Part shown: one piece after another, positions 22,831 through 33,500 of the stretch
Position numbering within the stretch: position 1 is the first letter of the stretch
Layout of the letters: the number at the start of each line of letters is the position of its first letter
DNA from: Leguminivora glycinivorella
Lineage: Eukaryota; Arthropoda; Insecta; Lepidoptera; Tortricidae
NCBI RefSeq assembly: GCF_023078275.1
Contig: NC_062990.1
Span: 10,741,549-10,805,548 of the forward strand
DNA: 64,000 nucleotides
Direction of reading: 5' to 3'
Program-made: the position numbers and the translations under genes
The notes under the pieces: generated by a model
Databases searched by the model: none
What the model was told of the DNA's origin: nothing
Seen by the model: the letters and a program-made list of their open reading frames with translations, nothing else

Positions 22831-23368
22831 ATAACACGTTAACGCAATTGTATATTTATTAGAGAGTACCATAAATGCAGTTGCTGTAACTAACTTTCTT
22901 GTTCTATCAACCATTTAATGAAGTTTACATAAATGAAGAGAATGTAATATATATCAGATGACTTGTATTCTTAACGATACCTATTATTGGCCTAACTAAA
23001 GTTTTATTTATAACCTTTACACGAATTTCTTGTGGAGTTTACATTATTTTGTTTATTTAGACACTCCATTTGTTATAAATACTGAATAATCTAGTAATAC
23101 ACACAATTTGACTGTGTGACCCTTACAATATTTTTATTTTATGATACGTAATGTATATATTACCTTTACAAGAATATATTGTCAAGGTCACATTTCATTT
23201 ATTAAGCTCTGCAAGAAAATATTATTTATTTGTACGGTCCACGTGTTATGATTACTAAATATTCTAGTAATACACGCTATTTTAATGTGTAGCAATTACA
23301 AGATAACTAGTTCACTAAGCTCAACGCATTTAAACAGACTAGTTTAGTTATTTATACTATGTGAACAA

Positions 23369-25045
23369 TTGTCCCAGAATTTACTAGATTTTCTCGTTCA
23401 GATTACACTATTCAGGTATCATGGACGAGACTTTTTTCTCCGTGTAGCGCTTGATGCGCGCGCGAGTGATGTATCATTGCGGTTAGCGTCTTTCACACCT
23501 ACAGAAGTCATAAATATTATGATGAATCACGTCGTGTCAAAAACAAGCACAGACTATTATGGTCTGTCCGCTAATGTTTTAAAGTCAATAGTTAAACCGC
23601 TTGCCGCCACGATATCTTACCTCTACAACGCTAGCGCTCGTCAGGGGACGTACCCAACCGCTCTGAAAAGGGTAAAAATAAGCCCCCTGTACAAAGATAA
23701 AGGTAAGAGATGCGACATGAAATCCTACCGTCCAATTTCACTAGTGCCGGCGATTAGCAAAATTTTCGAAGTAGGACTCAACATCAGGTTGTTGAAATTC
23801 GTGGCGGACCGCAATATACTATTGGATAGGCAATACGCGTACCGTGCCGGCCGCGCGACTACGGACCTGGCGCGGGAGGTTATATGGCGAGTGCTGAGCG
23901 CGCGCGAGGCTGGGCTATGCGTAGCGTTATTGTGCTGCGACCTTTCGCGCGCCTTCGACACCGCCGACCACGCTCTAGTTGCAGAAAAGCTCCAGTTTCA
24001 CGGAATACGTGGACCGGTATTATCATTGTTTTCGTCGTTCATGGCGAACAGAACACAAGTCGTGGTGGGGGAATCCGGAAATGTCACTTCAACGGAGATG
24101 CACAATACTCTAGGAGTTCCTCAGGGTTCGTGCTTGTCCAACTCGCTGTTCAGTCTCCTACTGAATGACCTACCCACGGCCGTCACCGGTGCGGACATTT
24201 TTATGTACGCCGACGACGTGGCCGCGGTCATCACGGCCCCCTCAGACGCCATACTCGAACGTAACCTGAATTCTGTGGTCCAGCAACTCGAGTGGTGGTT
24301 TTCGTCCAACGGTCTGGCTCTGAACAGGGAAAAAACATGTTTTGTGACCTTCACCCTAAATGGTAGGACTCAGACACCACTCAAGGTCAGCGCTGGTGGT
24401 ACCGCCCTACAACAGGTACGATCCACTACACTACTGGGCTTTAAAATAGACAGCTCGCTGACCTGGGACGACCACATAGACGAGATTACGTCGAAACTAG
24501 GACGAGCGTGTTATGCACTAGGCAGGCTAGCAAAGACTGCAACACGCAGTGTAGTGAGATCATGCTATTTCGCAACCGTCCACAGCCTATTGACCTATGG
24601 CACAGAACTGTGGGCCCGTGCTGCCGACTCGCAACGTGTGTTCCTAATGCAGAAACGAGCGGTAAGAGCAATGGTAGGAATATCCAGCGACACCTCGTGT
24701 AAGAACGTTTTCAGGGACCTAGGAATCCTAACATTACCGAGCGAACTTATTTATCAAGTGGCATGCTTCACACACCTGAATATTCATTTATTTAAGCGTC
24801 AGGGTATAAATACTAACAGACCTCTCCGGAAAGACAAGTACCACTATCGGCTCGTAACACCGGACCACAAGCTTACGAAATCCGAAAGGTCTGTTTATAT
24901 AATGGGCCCCTCGGTATATAACAGATTACCGCAGAATGTTAGGGATGCAGCTTCCACCGGAGCATTTCGGGCTAGACTACGCAAGTGGCTGCTTGATTTA
25001 ACGTTGTACTGCGTGGGAGACTTTTTTGAGTTACCATGCACATAA
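23369..25045 (+). CDS. Non-LTR retrotransposon reverse transcriptase
   Basis: 558-residue frame. Residues 1-26 are encoded by the right end of the inserted DNA transposon; retrotransposon sequence begins at residue 27. RT motifs: SYRPISLV at about 119-126, the first catalytic Asp in CCDLSRAFD (about 191), GVPQGS at 249-254 and the catalytic YADD at 280-283. A C-terminal region after residue about 340 ends in L-T-L-Y-C-V-G-D-F-F, near the family's usual C-terminus. The enzyme copies element RNA at a nicked target. All core catalytic residues are present, but the copy lacks its endonuclease and is separated from its own 5' part, so it should be dead. Confidence 0.92.
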   Translation: MSQNLLDFLVQITLFRYHGRDFFLRVALDARASDVSLRLASFTPTEVINIMMNHVVSKTSTDYYGLSANVLKSIVKPLAATISYLYNASARQGTYPTALKRVKISPLYKDKGKRCDMKSYRPISLVPAISKIFEVGLNIRLLKFVADRNILLDRQYAYRAGRATTDLAREVIWRVLSAREAGLCVALLCCDLSRAFDTADHALVAEKLQFHGIRGPVLSLFSSFMANRTQVVVGESGNVTSTEMHNTLGVPQGSCLSNSLFSLLLNDLPTAVTGADIFMYADDVAAVITAPSDAILERNLNSVVQQLEWWFSSNGLALNREKTCFVTFTLNGRTQTPLKVSAGGTALQQVRSTTLLGFKIDSSLTWDDHIDEITSKLGRACYALGRLAKTATRSVVRSCYFATVHSLLTYGTELWARAADSQRVFLMQKRAVRAMVGISSDTSCKNVFRDLGILTLPSELIYQVACFTHLNIHLFKRQGINTNRPLRKDKYHYRLVTPDHKLTKSERSVYIMGPSVYNRLPQNVRDAASTGAFRARLRKWLLDLTLYCVGDFFELPCT

Positions 25046-25472
25046 GAAATAAATATAATAATATTTAAAACGTATTGTGACGATAAATTGCGTGTGCCCT
25101 GTGCAATATGGAATTAATTTTAAAAAATATTTCATTGTTATACTTATTATGAGTGAATTGTGCGAAATGTAAAATGTAATGTAATGTTTTACCTACAATT
25201 AAGTACCTACAATGTACTACTATAAGATGTTGACATGTAACACTGGCGTTATTAATAAATTATTGTATTGTATTGTATTGTATTAAAATTTTAAAAAGTG
25301 TGAAAATCTCGAAAACCAGGCGACTTTTACTAAACCTTAAAGTTGAATTTCTGTACCAGTATAAGGTGCCCTTTTGGTGGTTAAAAGGTTGTCCATTAAT
25401 TACCGGGCACCCTGTATATTCAACCTTAAAGCAGAATGGATTTACCCAGGTTTGAAGTTAAGCGACACAATT

Positions 25473-26180
25473 ATAAACATACGAAACGCGACTGACACAA
25501 ACACAAAATTTAATATATCCAATTCTTAGAAAACTTTTGTAATCAAAACTTGTATCACGCGCACGTTCATACTGTTACAGAACATGGCATCAACCTGTGG
25601 GGTACTCTAAAGTAATTTAAAAGCGTATAAAAAGTAATCAAAAAGTAATTAGGTATTGTTTTGGAGAACCGAGTTCGTAACCATTTAACGACATCGTAAG
25701 CCGACGAAATATCGTTAATTACGTGGCTAAGGACTCTTAACGAGTTCCCGAATTACCATCTTTGATGGAAATTGTTAGCAGATTCTAAAAGTAAGAAGCA
25801 GGCAACTCGTGTAATGTTGGCTGAAAATTCTTGATATGAAGATACATTAATACGTATGTTGTACTTATTTGTACATCTTTGTAGAAAAAAGTGTCACAAT
25901 TTTTTATTGATTTAAAAAAAACATGATTAGTAAGAAACCACTATGCCTTTATCGGAATTCGAACAGAGGACCATCGTCTTAGCAGGCAGGGTCATATCCA
26001 CTAGGCATACTGTAAAAGTTCATAAATTTTCTCCATTAATCCTAATACATTCTCAACAATTTTATTACTAAAGAAACTAGATTCCAAATAAAGAAAAACA
26101 ATGTATATTTAACACTGTTGAAGGCGGCAGTACATTTCCCCTTAATTTCCGGATCAGGGTACGTAGTTGAATGGCACAAA
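25473..26180. other. No gene; a tRNA-like fragment at about 25945-26020
   Basis: The minus strand of 25945-26020 has cctgctaagacg and ggtcctctgttcgaattccg, a B-box-like piece of a SINE or tRNA relic. The remainder is AT-rich and unassigned. Confidence 0.35.
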
Positions 26181-26525
26181 CGGATGTATATCTAGATTCC
26201 TAAAGTTTTTTCTTCGATTTTTAGATCGCCTAATATTTTTTGGCATAATGATCATTTGGCCTAATTTAAATGTCCTAATATTGTTTCGCCTAACGCCGTT
26301 AAAATCCACTTTTTTAGAAGCGATTCGGATTTGTGTGAGGTCACGGTTCTAACCTAACCTAAACCTACCTTTCTAACAGCGAATCGGTTCTGGGTAATGT
26401 CATTTTTGGGGCAAAATTTAAATTATGCCAAATGATCGTTAGGCCAAAAGAGCGTTAGGCATTTCATAATTCGGCCAAATGAGTTAGGCCAAGTGATTTT
26501 CGAACAAACGTCATTAGGAATGTAG
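26180..26525. repeat. Shuffled-word element, second locus
   Basis: Irregular series of ggcataatgatcatttggcc-type words left of centre and ccaaatgatcgttaggcc-type words right of it. The centre (about 26330-26375) has gaggtcacggttctaaccta, which matches the reverse complement of the centre of 4792-5523. Ends are not defined. Non-coding. Confidence 0.55.
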
Positions 26526-26527
26526 AG

Positions 26528-27110
26528 GTAGTCCCGGCACAAACGCTCACGAAACGAAACGCTCACAGAATCTATCTCTATCGCTCTTGCGCATTGGCGC
26601 AACAGAGCCAGATTAATGCCTTTAGCGGCGTTTCATTTTCATTTCGCGTCGCAGAAATGCCATTCGGCTATGGAGCCAGACCAGCCGGCCTAGCCGAAAT
26701 AACAATTGTTGACGCTAGACGTCGATTGAAACGCAGCCTGGCTCTGTCACGCCAATACAGATATTAAATAAACAAATATTATAGGACTTCTTACACAAAT
26801 TGTCTGAGTCCCACAGTTGGTTCAAGAGGCTTGTGTTGTGGGTACTCAGACAACGATATACATATATAATAGAAAACATCCATGACTCAGGAAAAAATAT
26901 CTGTTGCTCATCACATAAATAAATGCCGTTACCGGTATTCGAATGCTGAACCGAGGTTTAGCAGGCAGGGTCACTACGCGCTAGGCGAAACGCCACCGAA
27001 ACGCCGCAAAAAAGTAGTCTGTCTCTGTCGCGCCAATATGCAAGAGCGATAGAGATAGATAGCTACGAAAGAGATATTATCGTAAGCGTTTGCATTTGGC
27101 TACGTAGGTA
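26528..27110. mobile_element. Cluster of MITE family D fragments with a SINE A
   Basis: Family D pieces at about 26528-26680, 26690-26763 and 26986-27110 (ctctgtcgcgccaatatgca; agagatagatagctacgaaa) surround a minus-strand SINE A at 26764-26985 (B-box region ttaccggtattcgaatgc). The boundary order suggests the SINE landed in or between MITE copies, but no clean duplication is visible. Confidence 0.55.
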
Positions 27111-27569
27111 TGTTATACTCGGATAATTATGTTCTTTTTAGTTATTTTCATGGATACCTTTTCACCCTTTCGGCACCATTAGAGTTGCTTCGCGATTTTA
27201 TAGTTTGGTAATGGATTAAACTTGGTAGGGTTATTTCTGGGGTTGCTGAGTACAGTTACAAAGTATTTGCCTATTTATTTGTGAGATATACTGTTGCTGT
27301 CTCCTTCCTATATAACCTGTATTTACTTACTAGCCTTTTTACATATTAGGCTACTTGACCCTTTTTAAAGTTTATCTTTTATTATTAATTATTGTCCAAT
27401 GAACCGAAAAAAATACTACCATATTTTATTATGACTTGAAAACCGCAAAAATAGTACATTACTACAGAGGCCGGGACAAATGAGACCTATCCTCAGACCT
27501 ATGCGGCCTCGCTTCGCTCGGCCGTCTATATATGTCTTCGGCCGGCAACCCCATTTCCCGCCGAGGTAT
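27111..27569. other. No gene seen
   Basis: AT-rich sequence. 27500-27560 carries a GC-rich repeat-like phrase (gcggcctcgcttcgctcggc) without a frame. Confidence 0.3.
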
Positions 27570-28065
27570 GTATAGTGCTTTTCTCAAACATGGTATGAAA
27601 TAAATAAAGTCTACTGAAAATAGTAACTTTGGATGGCTGTACCTCCTAAACGGTGCGTCGTAGCGCAAAAATAATCGAATTTTCGTTCCCCTTTGATACC
27701 GCGTATACGCTTATAAAAAAACAAAAAGTTAAAAAAAAATTAAAAAAAAAAAACGAAAAAAAATTTTTTTGTATGAAAACGCACCCAAAATCAAATATTG
27801 TCTAGGGCCCGTACCAGTTGCAGTCGGCACGTCTATAAAGCCCCTTATAGTTTTTTTTTTAATTGGCTAAATACCTGGATTTTATGTCACAATTATCTGT
27901 GTTTGGAAATTAAAAAAGAGGACTTTGCCGGCCTCGGCCTGCAAGGTTTGTATGAAATTCCATTATCTATCAATCGTCCTAGCCGCACCTGCAACGTCAT
28001 ACTTCGCTGCCAATTATAAGGCACATAACATCAATATTTCATACCATGTTTGAGAAAAACATTTT
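27570..28065. mobile_element. Element with inverted ends around an A-rich interior
   Basis: ttctcaaacatggtatgaaa at about 27579 is matched inverted by atttcataccatgtttgaga at about 28036-28056. The interior contains A/T homopolymers (27716-27770). Boundaries and family are uncertain. Confidence 0.4.
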
Positions 28066-28853
28066 TAAAATATACTTTTACTTAATCGGGCAAAAACAAC
28101 ATTAGCCAGTAAGTCAATCTATAGGTTGTCTGTGCATGACGTAAATCGAATTGAACACGGAATTTTCTGACATTAAAGTATGAGGCATAAAGTTCATAAT
28201 GCCGGTGATTGACTCGACATGAAGTTAAGTTAGGTTCTATGACGTCACTACATGGTCTGACAGCGTTTTCGGTGGCCAAAGTTAAAAAGAATTACACGCA
28301 TTTTATTCGAAAATACGTAGCCACCATACACTTTTAATACCCAAAATATATAAACATTGGTTTCTTATGTCAAATACTATAGGAAATAATCATTTCTTGT
28401 GCCAAACTCGATAAGAGTCTAGTAGCCTATACGTATACATAACCTTTTTTGTGTTCTTTCTAAAAATAATCTGTTCTGACTTTGGCAACTGTCATATGTG
28501 AAAATTCTATAAATAAACATGTCAAAGGAATGAAAAATTGGTTTATTTCGAGAAATAAGTTATGTAAATTAATATAATAATAAACATAGGTATCTATCGT
28601 GTTGCCGCGAGTCGACAAATAGTAACCTCGATGTTTTGCAACTATGTACTCAAGATTCAGTGCCATTAAAGGGTTATAAGAAAACGAGGTCGTGACACCA
28701 CAACTGAACCAATCTCCTCTAGTCGACTTTTACGACATCCACGGAAGAAAAGGTGATGGTGAAATCCCTAATACATCACCACGCGGTTGGCGCGTGGTTG
28801 CCCGACTGATTTCTCACTTTTGCTCTTTGTCGCATATTTTTATTTTGTATATT
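28066..28853. other. No gene seen
   Basis: AT-rich. ORFs on both strands lack motifs or splice signals. Confidence 0.3.
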
Positions 28854-29059
28854 AACCCCCGATGCAAAAACGACAGGTTTGTCTGTCTGTCTGTGTGTGT
28901 GTCTGTCTGTTCGTAGCTCCCGAACGGATGAACCCATTTAGATTTAGTTTTTTTTGTTTGAAAGCTGACTTAATCGGAAGTGTTCTTAGCCATGTTTCAT
29001 GAAAATCGGTCCACTATATCAGGGGTTTATTCAAAATTTAATTTTTTTGGTTAGGTTAT
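28854..29059 (+). repeat. TCTG-family repeat
   Basis: Starts taacccccgatgcaaaaacg and ends ggttaggtta. The microsatellite is only about 25 bases and the region around the Asp-box phrase is slightly deleted (ccactatatcaggggttt). Confidence 0.7.
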
Positions 29060-29094
29060 GTTTATAGTTTTAATTATAAAACCGTGAGACTCAT

Positions 29095-29225
29095 ATGTAC
29101 TATCAGCCGCAAAAGTGGATGGCGAACTCTAAACAAAATTGGCGTGCACGTTAAACGAACGCAACGTAGCTTCCAAAAAACCTTGTTGGTTTTTTCCAGC
29201 TCACTAGATGGCGTTGAAAACGAAA
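29095..29225 (+). repeat. Dispersed repeat paired with 34600-34720 (inverted)
   Basis: tactatcagccgcaaaagtg and actagatggcgttgaaa are found reversed at 34600-34720. Probably two copies of one short element, which I do not recognise. Confidence 0.4.
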
Positions 29226-29928
29226 TTGACGCAAAAAGTAATTTATCTTAATTTTAGAGCCCACTACCTACTACCTACCTACGATTCGAACTGTTCGTTC
29301 AATTTTATATTTATTTTTACTTTTTGTAGTTTTTGTTACTTTTTCGTTGGAAAGTAATTACTAATTATTCTTAACATCTGCCATCATTTTACATCACCAA
29401 CCATTCAGAATTTAAAATAATTCCAAAACACAAATTTCCATAGTCGCCGGCTAGGATTCGAACTGGGAACCTCCTGCATAGAAATCCATGCATCAAACCT
29501 CCTCACCAAATGACCAATTGAAAAAGCCTACGAAATTAGTCCCTGGTTGTGTCAACATCAACAAATACGAACTTTGTCCGCAACAGCACGATGCACGACT
29601 TGCTATGAGTGGAAGAGAGAGGGCAAATAAGAACAATTCTATGCAATAAAGTAAAACTTAAGTTACAGCATGATGATAATTTAATTTTATTATAATTCAA
29701 ATTAGATTGATAATAATATTTTTTATAACTATAAGTTTTTCGATACATTTCGTTATTTTTTGTATTAAGAAAAAAAACGTGTAAGGGTACTGAGGGTAGA
29801 TAGACATTTCCGTCTTATTCGAGTCGTTACTAATTACCTACCTTACAATTCACGTATAACTCATTCAGTTCATTTCTGTGTCTGGGTATCCTGTTCTTTG
29901 CTTTCTTTGTGCCTTTTTTTATTTAACT

Positions 29929-30004
29929 ATGAGTTCGTCAAATAATTGCGTTGCACGAAGAAGGGAGAAACATTTCAGAGATAGCTAGAGAAACCGGTGT
30001 GAAT
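29929..30004 (+). pseudogene. Tc1/mariner transposase, 5' exon with frame break
   Basis: Frame from 29933 to 30004 reads I-I-A-L-H-E-E-G-R-N-I-S-E-I-A-R-E-T-G-V-N, a paired-domain helix-turn-helix typical of Tc1/mariner transposases. The nearby ATG (29929) is one base out of frame, so the start is lost or shifted. A donor GTAAGT follows at 30005; splicing to TGG at 30119 (after ttgttacag) keeps the frame. Confidence 0.6.
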
Positions 30005-30109
30005 GTAAGTAGTTTTATTATTTCCTTACCAATTGGTTTTAGACAATAAATAAGTTGGAATGCTATACAAAATATGGTTATAATTTATGTTTAATTACGT
30101 GTTTATAAA

Positions 30110-31027
30110 TTGTTACAGTGGAAAACTGCTAGTTTGTGGATACAACGTTTCCAAATGGAAGGGTCGCTGTCACACCGCCAGAGGTCTGGCAGACCGAACC
30201 TTATAGACGCCTCACAACGTCAGCTTATGGTGAGAGAATATGAGGAAAATGGTTTCAAACCGACAAGCCACTATGCCCGTTTATTTGGCACTTGTGCGGA
30301 CACGGTTCGTCGAGTTCTTCACAGTGAAGGCTTGCACAATCGCAGGCCTGCTGTTAAGCCTCTTCTCACAGACAGACACAAAACGGCAAGATTACAATTT
30401 GCGAAGGATCACTTAGACTACGACTGGAGTAATGTTATCTTCACTGACGAAAAGTATTTCAGATCAAGTCAACATGGCCGTCTTCATTTATGGCGCAGAA
30501 ATAATACTCGGTACGATACCAACAATGTCGTGCCTAACATGGAGTCGGGCCGTATTTCGGTGAACATGTGGGGCTGGATGAGTGCAGCAGGGCCGGGGGA
30601 GCTCGTCAGGATTCCCAATCGAGCGAATAGCGAAACATATGTGGAAGTGCTAGAGGAAACGTTATTACCTACTGTTCGAAACGTATATCCTGAAGACGAA
30701 ATGACACAGATAACGTTAGTGCAGGACAATTGCCCTATTCATAATTCGCATACTGTGAAGAGGTGGTTGGAGCAAAATAAAAATGAAGTAAAAGTTATTC
30801 CGTGGCCTGCTAGGTCGCCCGATTTAAATCCAATTGAGAATGTCTGGGGTGTTATGGTCCAGCGCTGGGATAACGTCAATGAGCGAACCCCCGAAGCATT
30901 AGAAGCTCATTGTTTGCAAATATGGGAAAACATTCGCGGGTCAGATTTTTGTCAAAATCTTGTCGCATCTATGCGTTCCCGTTTGCAAGATGTAATTGAC
31001 AAGGAAGGGGGTTATACCAAATATTAG
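30110..31027 (+). CDS. Tc1/mariner-type transposase, DD36E spacing
   Basis: 305 residues as given, but the first codon is TTG within the splice acceptor; the exon really begins at TGG (30119). Residues 1-75 complete the DNA-binding part, with the linker motif SGRPN at 26-30. The catalytic triad is D113 (IFTDEKYF), D206 (LVQDNCPIH) and E243 (SPDLNPIENVW), with 36 residues between the last two. DD36E is a described Tc1/mariner subgroup (Incomer), distinct from DD34E Tc1. The frame is uninterrupted to TAG at 31025. The enzyme cuts and pastes at TA. I could not find its terminal inverted repeats by eye. Confidence 0.9.
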   Translation: MLQWKTASLWIQRFQMEGSLSHRQRSGRPNLIDASQRQLMVREYEENGFKPTSHYARLFGTCADTVRRVLHSEGLHNRRPAVKPLLTDRHKTARLQFAKDHLDYDWSNVIFTDEKYFRSSQHGRLHLWRRNNTRYDTNNVVPNMESGRISVNMWGWMSAAGPGELVRIPNRANSETYVEVLEETLLPTVRNVYPEDEMTQITLVQDNCPIHNSHTVKRWLEQNKNEVKVIPWPARSPDLNPIENVWGVMVQRWDNVNERTPEALEAHCLQIWENIRGSDFCQNLVASMRSRLQDVIDKEGGYTKY

Positions 31028-32159
31028 TGACATAATCATTTGGCCAGGTCAAGCCTGTAGGTATAACAAAGACTGTTAATCGATGCAACAGTGTGTGTCA
31101 AATAAGTGTATAAATAACATTATAATACTTTATATGCCTATATTAATATGTAAAAATTACATTATTTTTCTATTGAACACGTAAGTAAAAAATATTACCT
31201 TTGATTATTTGATAACAAGACTATATTGGAGTTAGTGATAATAATTTCAAACTTGACACAATTTATTAATAAGTGGTAATTAAGTAGGTAATTGCCTACC
31301 AGTCCTGTAATCCACTCTCGTTTTACCGTACAGGTGAAAGGATTTATAAAGGTGCTTTTTTAAATTTATGTTTAATGTGATTCATTCACTAAAATTTATT
31401 TATGCTGGAAATAATGAAAAATTAACAATCTTAGTTCTCCTTTATTTCACATATTACCTACAATACCTACATTTTTAATTGGGGTGAGGCTTCAATCCTT
31501 TTCCGATCGGAAATGCAACTTAAGCCTAAACCTTAATAAAATGTTGGGTAATTTGCCATCCGGCTGTAAATTAGACCATTTAATATGTTATAAAAATAGC
31601 GGTTAATAATATAGTTAACACCCAAAATAAAGTTTTAAACCACTGTTCAAACAGTAAGGTTAAATGGTGGAAATTTTATACATATTAGAAAGATATTTGT
31701 AATTTATTTACCTACACATGTCAACACCCGAGGTATTAGATTATTAATCTAGGCTGTTATTTAGAAGTAAATAAATAACTTAATATATCTTGTTTTTAAG
31801 ATAAGAACTTTTAGGGTAAAATAAAATGTGTAATTGCAGTTATTCTCTGAAGATAATGCTGTATACCTTATTTTGCCGTTGTCGTATTTTTTAATACTTT
31901 GTATAAGGTTTTAGGCAATTATAAAAGTGAACATTATCGTGACCAGCGGGCTTATTTTTGAGTCTCACGCGTTCGAATTCAGAAAATTGTCACTGAAAAT
32001 AATAAACAAGTCACCGTTTTCAACCGGTATTTTAGTGACAAAATCCCGTATGCGAGATTCAAAAATCGCCCTCCAGGTATTAGTAAAAAATAAATGAAAA
32101 TAAATACAATAATGAAAACAACAGCGTTTAGTTATTTCTGGTTGTTTATATATATATGT
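31028..32159. other. No gene seen; Tc1 right flank
   Basis: AT-rich. The right end of the Tc1 element should lie in here, but no inverted match to the 29700-29930 side was found by eye. Confidence 0.35.
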
Positions 32160-32760
32160 GTAATAGTTATTTGTTTTTTGTTTTCATATTGGAATCCAAC
32201 TTTGCCAAGGGGGCAAAGTTGTTGTTTAACCGCACGTGCCAATATTGATACCCGAGCAAGCGAAAGATTCCAATATTGAACCGCGAGCGTAGCGAGAGGT
32301 TCAAAAAGTGGAATCTTGAGCGTTGCGAGGGTTTCAAGGCACGAAGGTTAAACAAACTTTGCCACCGAGTGAAACACAAAATTTTTCACCACACCAACAC
32401 GAACAAAATACAGACTATAGAACATCAAACTAAATCAAATCCATCAATTTATTCAATATTTAGAATTCAAAATCATCATTTTTAAGTAAATTCTAAGGCA
32501 AGACATCGTTAAAATTTGTATGAAATTACTTTGCGCTCTTGGATAACGGATACCAAAATTGCATGTTATCCACAAGAGTGCAAAGTAATTTCCAAATTTT
32601 AACTTGATGCCTTGAGCTGGCTGGTAGAACTTACCTACAAATAATTATTTTTAAATCATAAATATTGAATAGATTTTTAGCTGGATTTGATTTAAATTGA
32701 TGTTTTATAGTCAGTATTTTGTTCGCGTTGGTGTGGTGAAAATTTTTATGATTTTTATGA
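32160..32760. mobile_element. Dispersed repeat (family F2) in an imperfect inverted pair
   Basis: The left copy begins taatagttatttgtt, then caagggggcaaagttgttgt, and reads through accgcgagcgtagcgagagg to about 32550. The right part (32566-32740) is its partial reverse complement (gttatccacaagagtgcaaa; ttggtgtggtgaaaa). The two meet at a ggataccaaaattgcat spacer. A third copy is at 52940-53340. ORFs are chance. Confidence 0.6.
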
Positions 32761-32802
32761 AGTAAATTAAACGATCGTATTAACGATATACCATCCATAC
32801 TA

Positions 32803-33012
32803 ATATTAAGTATAAATGGGAAAGTGTGTTTGTCTCTGTTTGTTTTTCCGCCTTTCACGGTAAAATGGAACGGATAGTTGAAGGGTTGCAGAGTGACATA
32901 GGCTACTTTTCGTGTATTTCCAACCCCGGGCTCTTCCCTAAAATGGATTGAGTATGGAGCATTCCTCAATTTTCAAATTTAACTCGAGCGAAGCCGCGGG
33001 CAAAAGCTAGTA
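32803..33012 (+). mobile_element. LINE-like 3' end (family C)
   Basis: Runs aatattaagtataaatggga ... gccgcgggcaaaagctagta, with a shortened middle. The minus-strand ORF over it is not a gene. Confidence 0.6.
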
Positions 33013-33401
33013 TTGTATAATGCTCATATTGCCTATATAAGTTAATAACTTTAATCATAGACATAAAAAATAATAAAAAATACCTGAAGTGTCATGCAAT
33101 AATTGGTAACTTAAATTTTCCCGTTACATGGAACTACCTGAGGTTTGAAACGAACTATAGTTAATTTACTAACAAACTAAAATAGAAAACCTTGTTTATA
33201 TAAACGTATAATATATACTTTTTAAAACATTATTATTTTACAGCTATTTAAACTGGGATGTCTCAGTAACTCACTGAGAAAGAACCAACATATACTATAA
33301 CTATACTACAAAAAAAAATATAGAAATCTTTCCCTGATAGGTATCACAATGTCTGATAACTTTGTTTACACACATTAGAAATAATACCTATGTGAGATCA
33401 G
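33013..33401. other. No gene seen
   Basis: AT-rich sequence without recognisable elements. Confidence 0.3.
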
Positions 33402-33500
33402 ACCCTTTAGCACAACTTGCCTTGTCGCGCGCGAGTCCATACATAAAGCGCGACTTCAAGTATGGACTCGCGCGCGACAAGGCAAGTTGTGCTAGAGGGG
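33402..33500. mobile_element. Short hairpin MITE, copy 2
   Basis: Second copy of 16067-16165: gaccctttagcacaacttgc, perfect inverted arms and the same loop (ataaagcgcgacttcaa). More regular than copy 1. Confidence 0.75.

Larger units (their letters stand above)
20080..23446. mobile_element. DNA transposon, 3367 bp, inserted in the retrotransposon
   Basis: Ends TACACGGAAAAAA ... TTTTTTCTCCGTGTA, flanked by GCGC on each side (20076-20079, 23447-23450). Deleting the element and one GCGC rejoins the pol frame (A-A-L-D). A 2-bp TA duplication with CACGG ends would also keep the frame, so the TSD length is ambiguous. It has subterminal repeats near both ends, a candidate two-exon gene and a nested MITE. 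I see no transposase domain, so it is probably non-autonomous. The CACGG ends with subterminal repeats recall CACTA/Chapaev-type elements; this is a guess. Confidence 0.8.
19551..25284 (+). mobile_element. 5'-truncated non-LTR retrotransposon, split by a DNA transposon
   Basis: The body consists of 19551-20079 and 23447-25284. The 3' end has a pentameric (attgt)n tail at about 25261-25284. It is flanked by aacatttt (19543-19550) and aaaatttt (25285-25292), a probable 8-bp target duplication. It lacks the endonuclease domain, as expected of a 5'-truncated copy. RT features place it in the jockey/CR1-like supergroup; the exact clade is not resolved. Confidence 0.85.
19359..25472. mobile_element. 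Outermost palindromic element, split by nested insertions
   Basis: The left arm (19359-19550) and right arm (25285-25472) are reverse complements with roughly 80-85% identity by eye, starting aattgtgtcgcttaacttca and including gggtgcccggtaattaatgg. Joined, they make a palindrome of about 380 bp. The interior 19551-25284 is a retrotransposon that landed at the centre. There is no coding content of its own. Confidence 0.75.

Noticed and set aside
23725..24702. ORFs of 61-94 residues overlapping the reverse transcriptase
   Set aside because: Out-of-frame or opposite-strand shadows of the reverse transcriptase frame.
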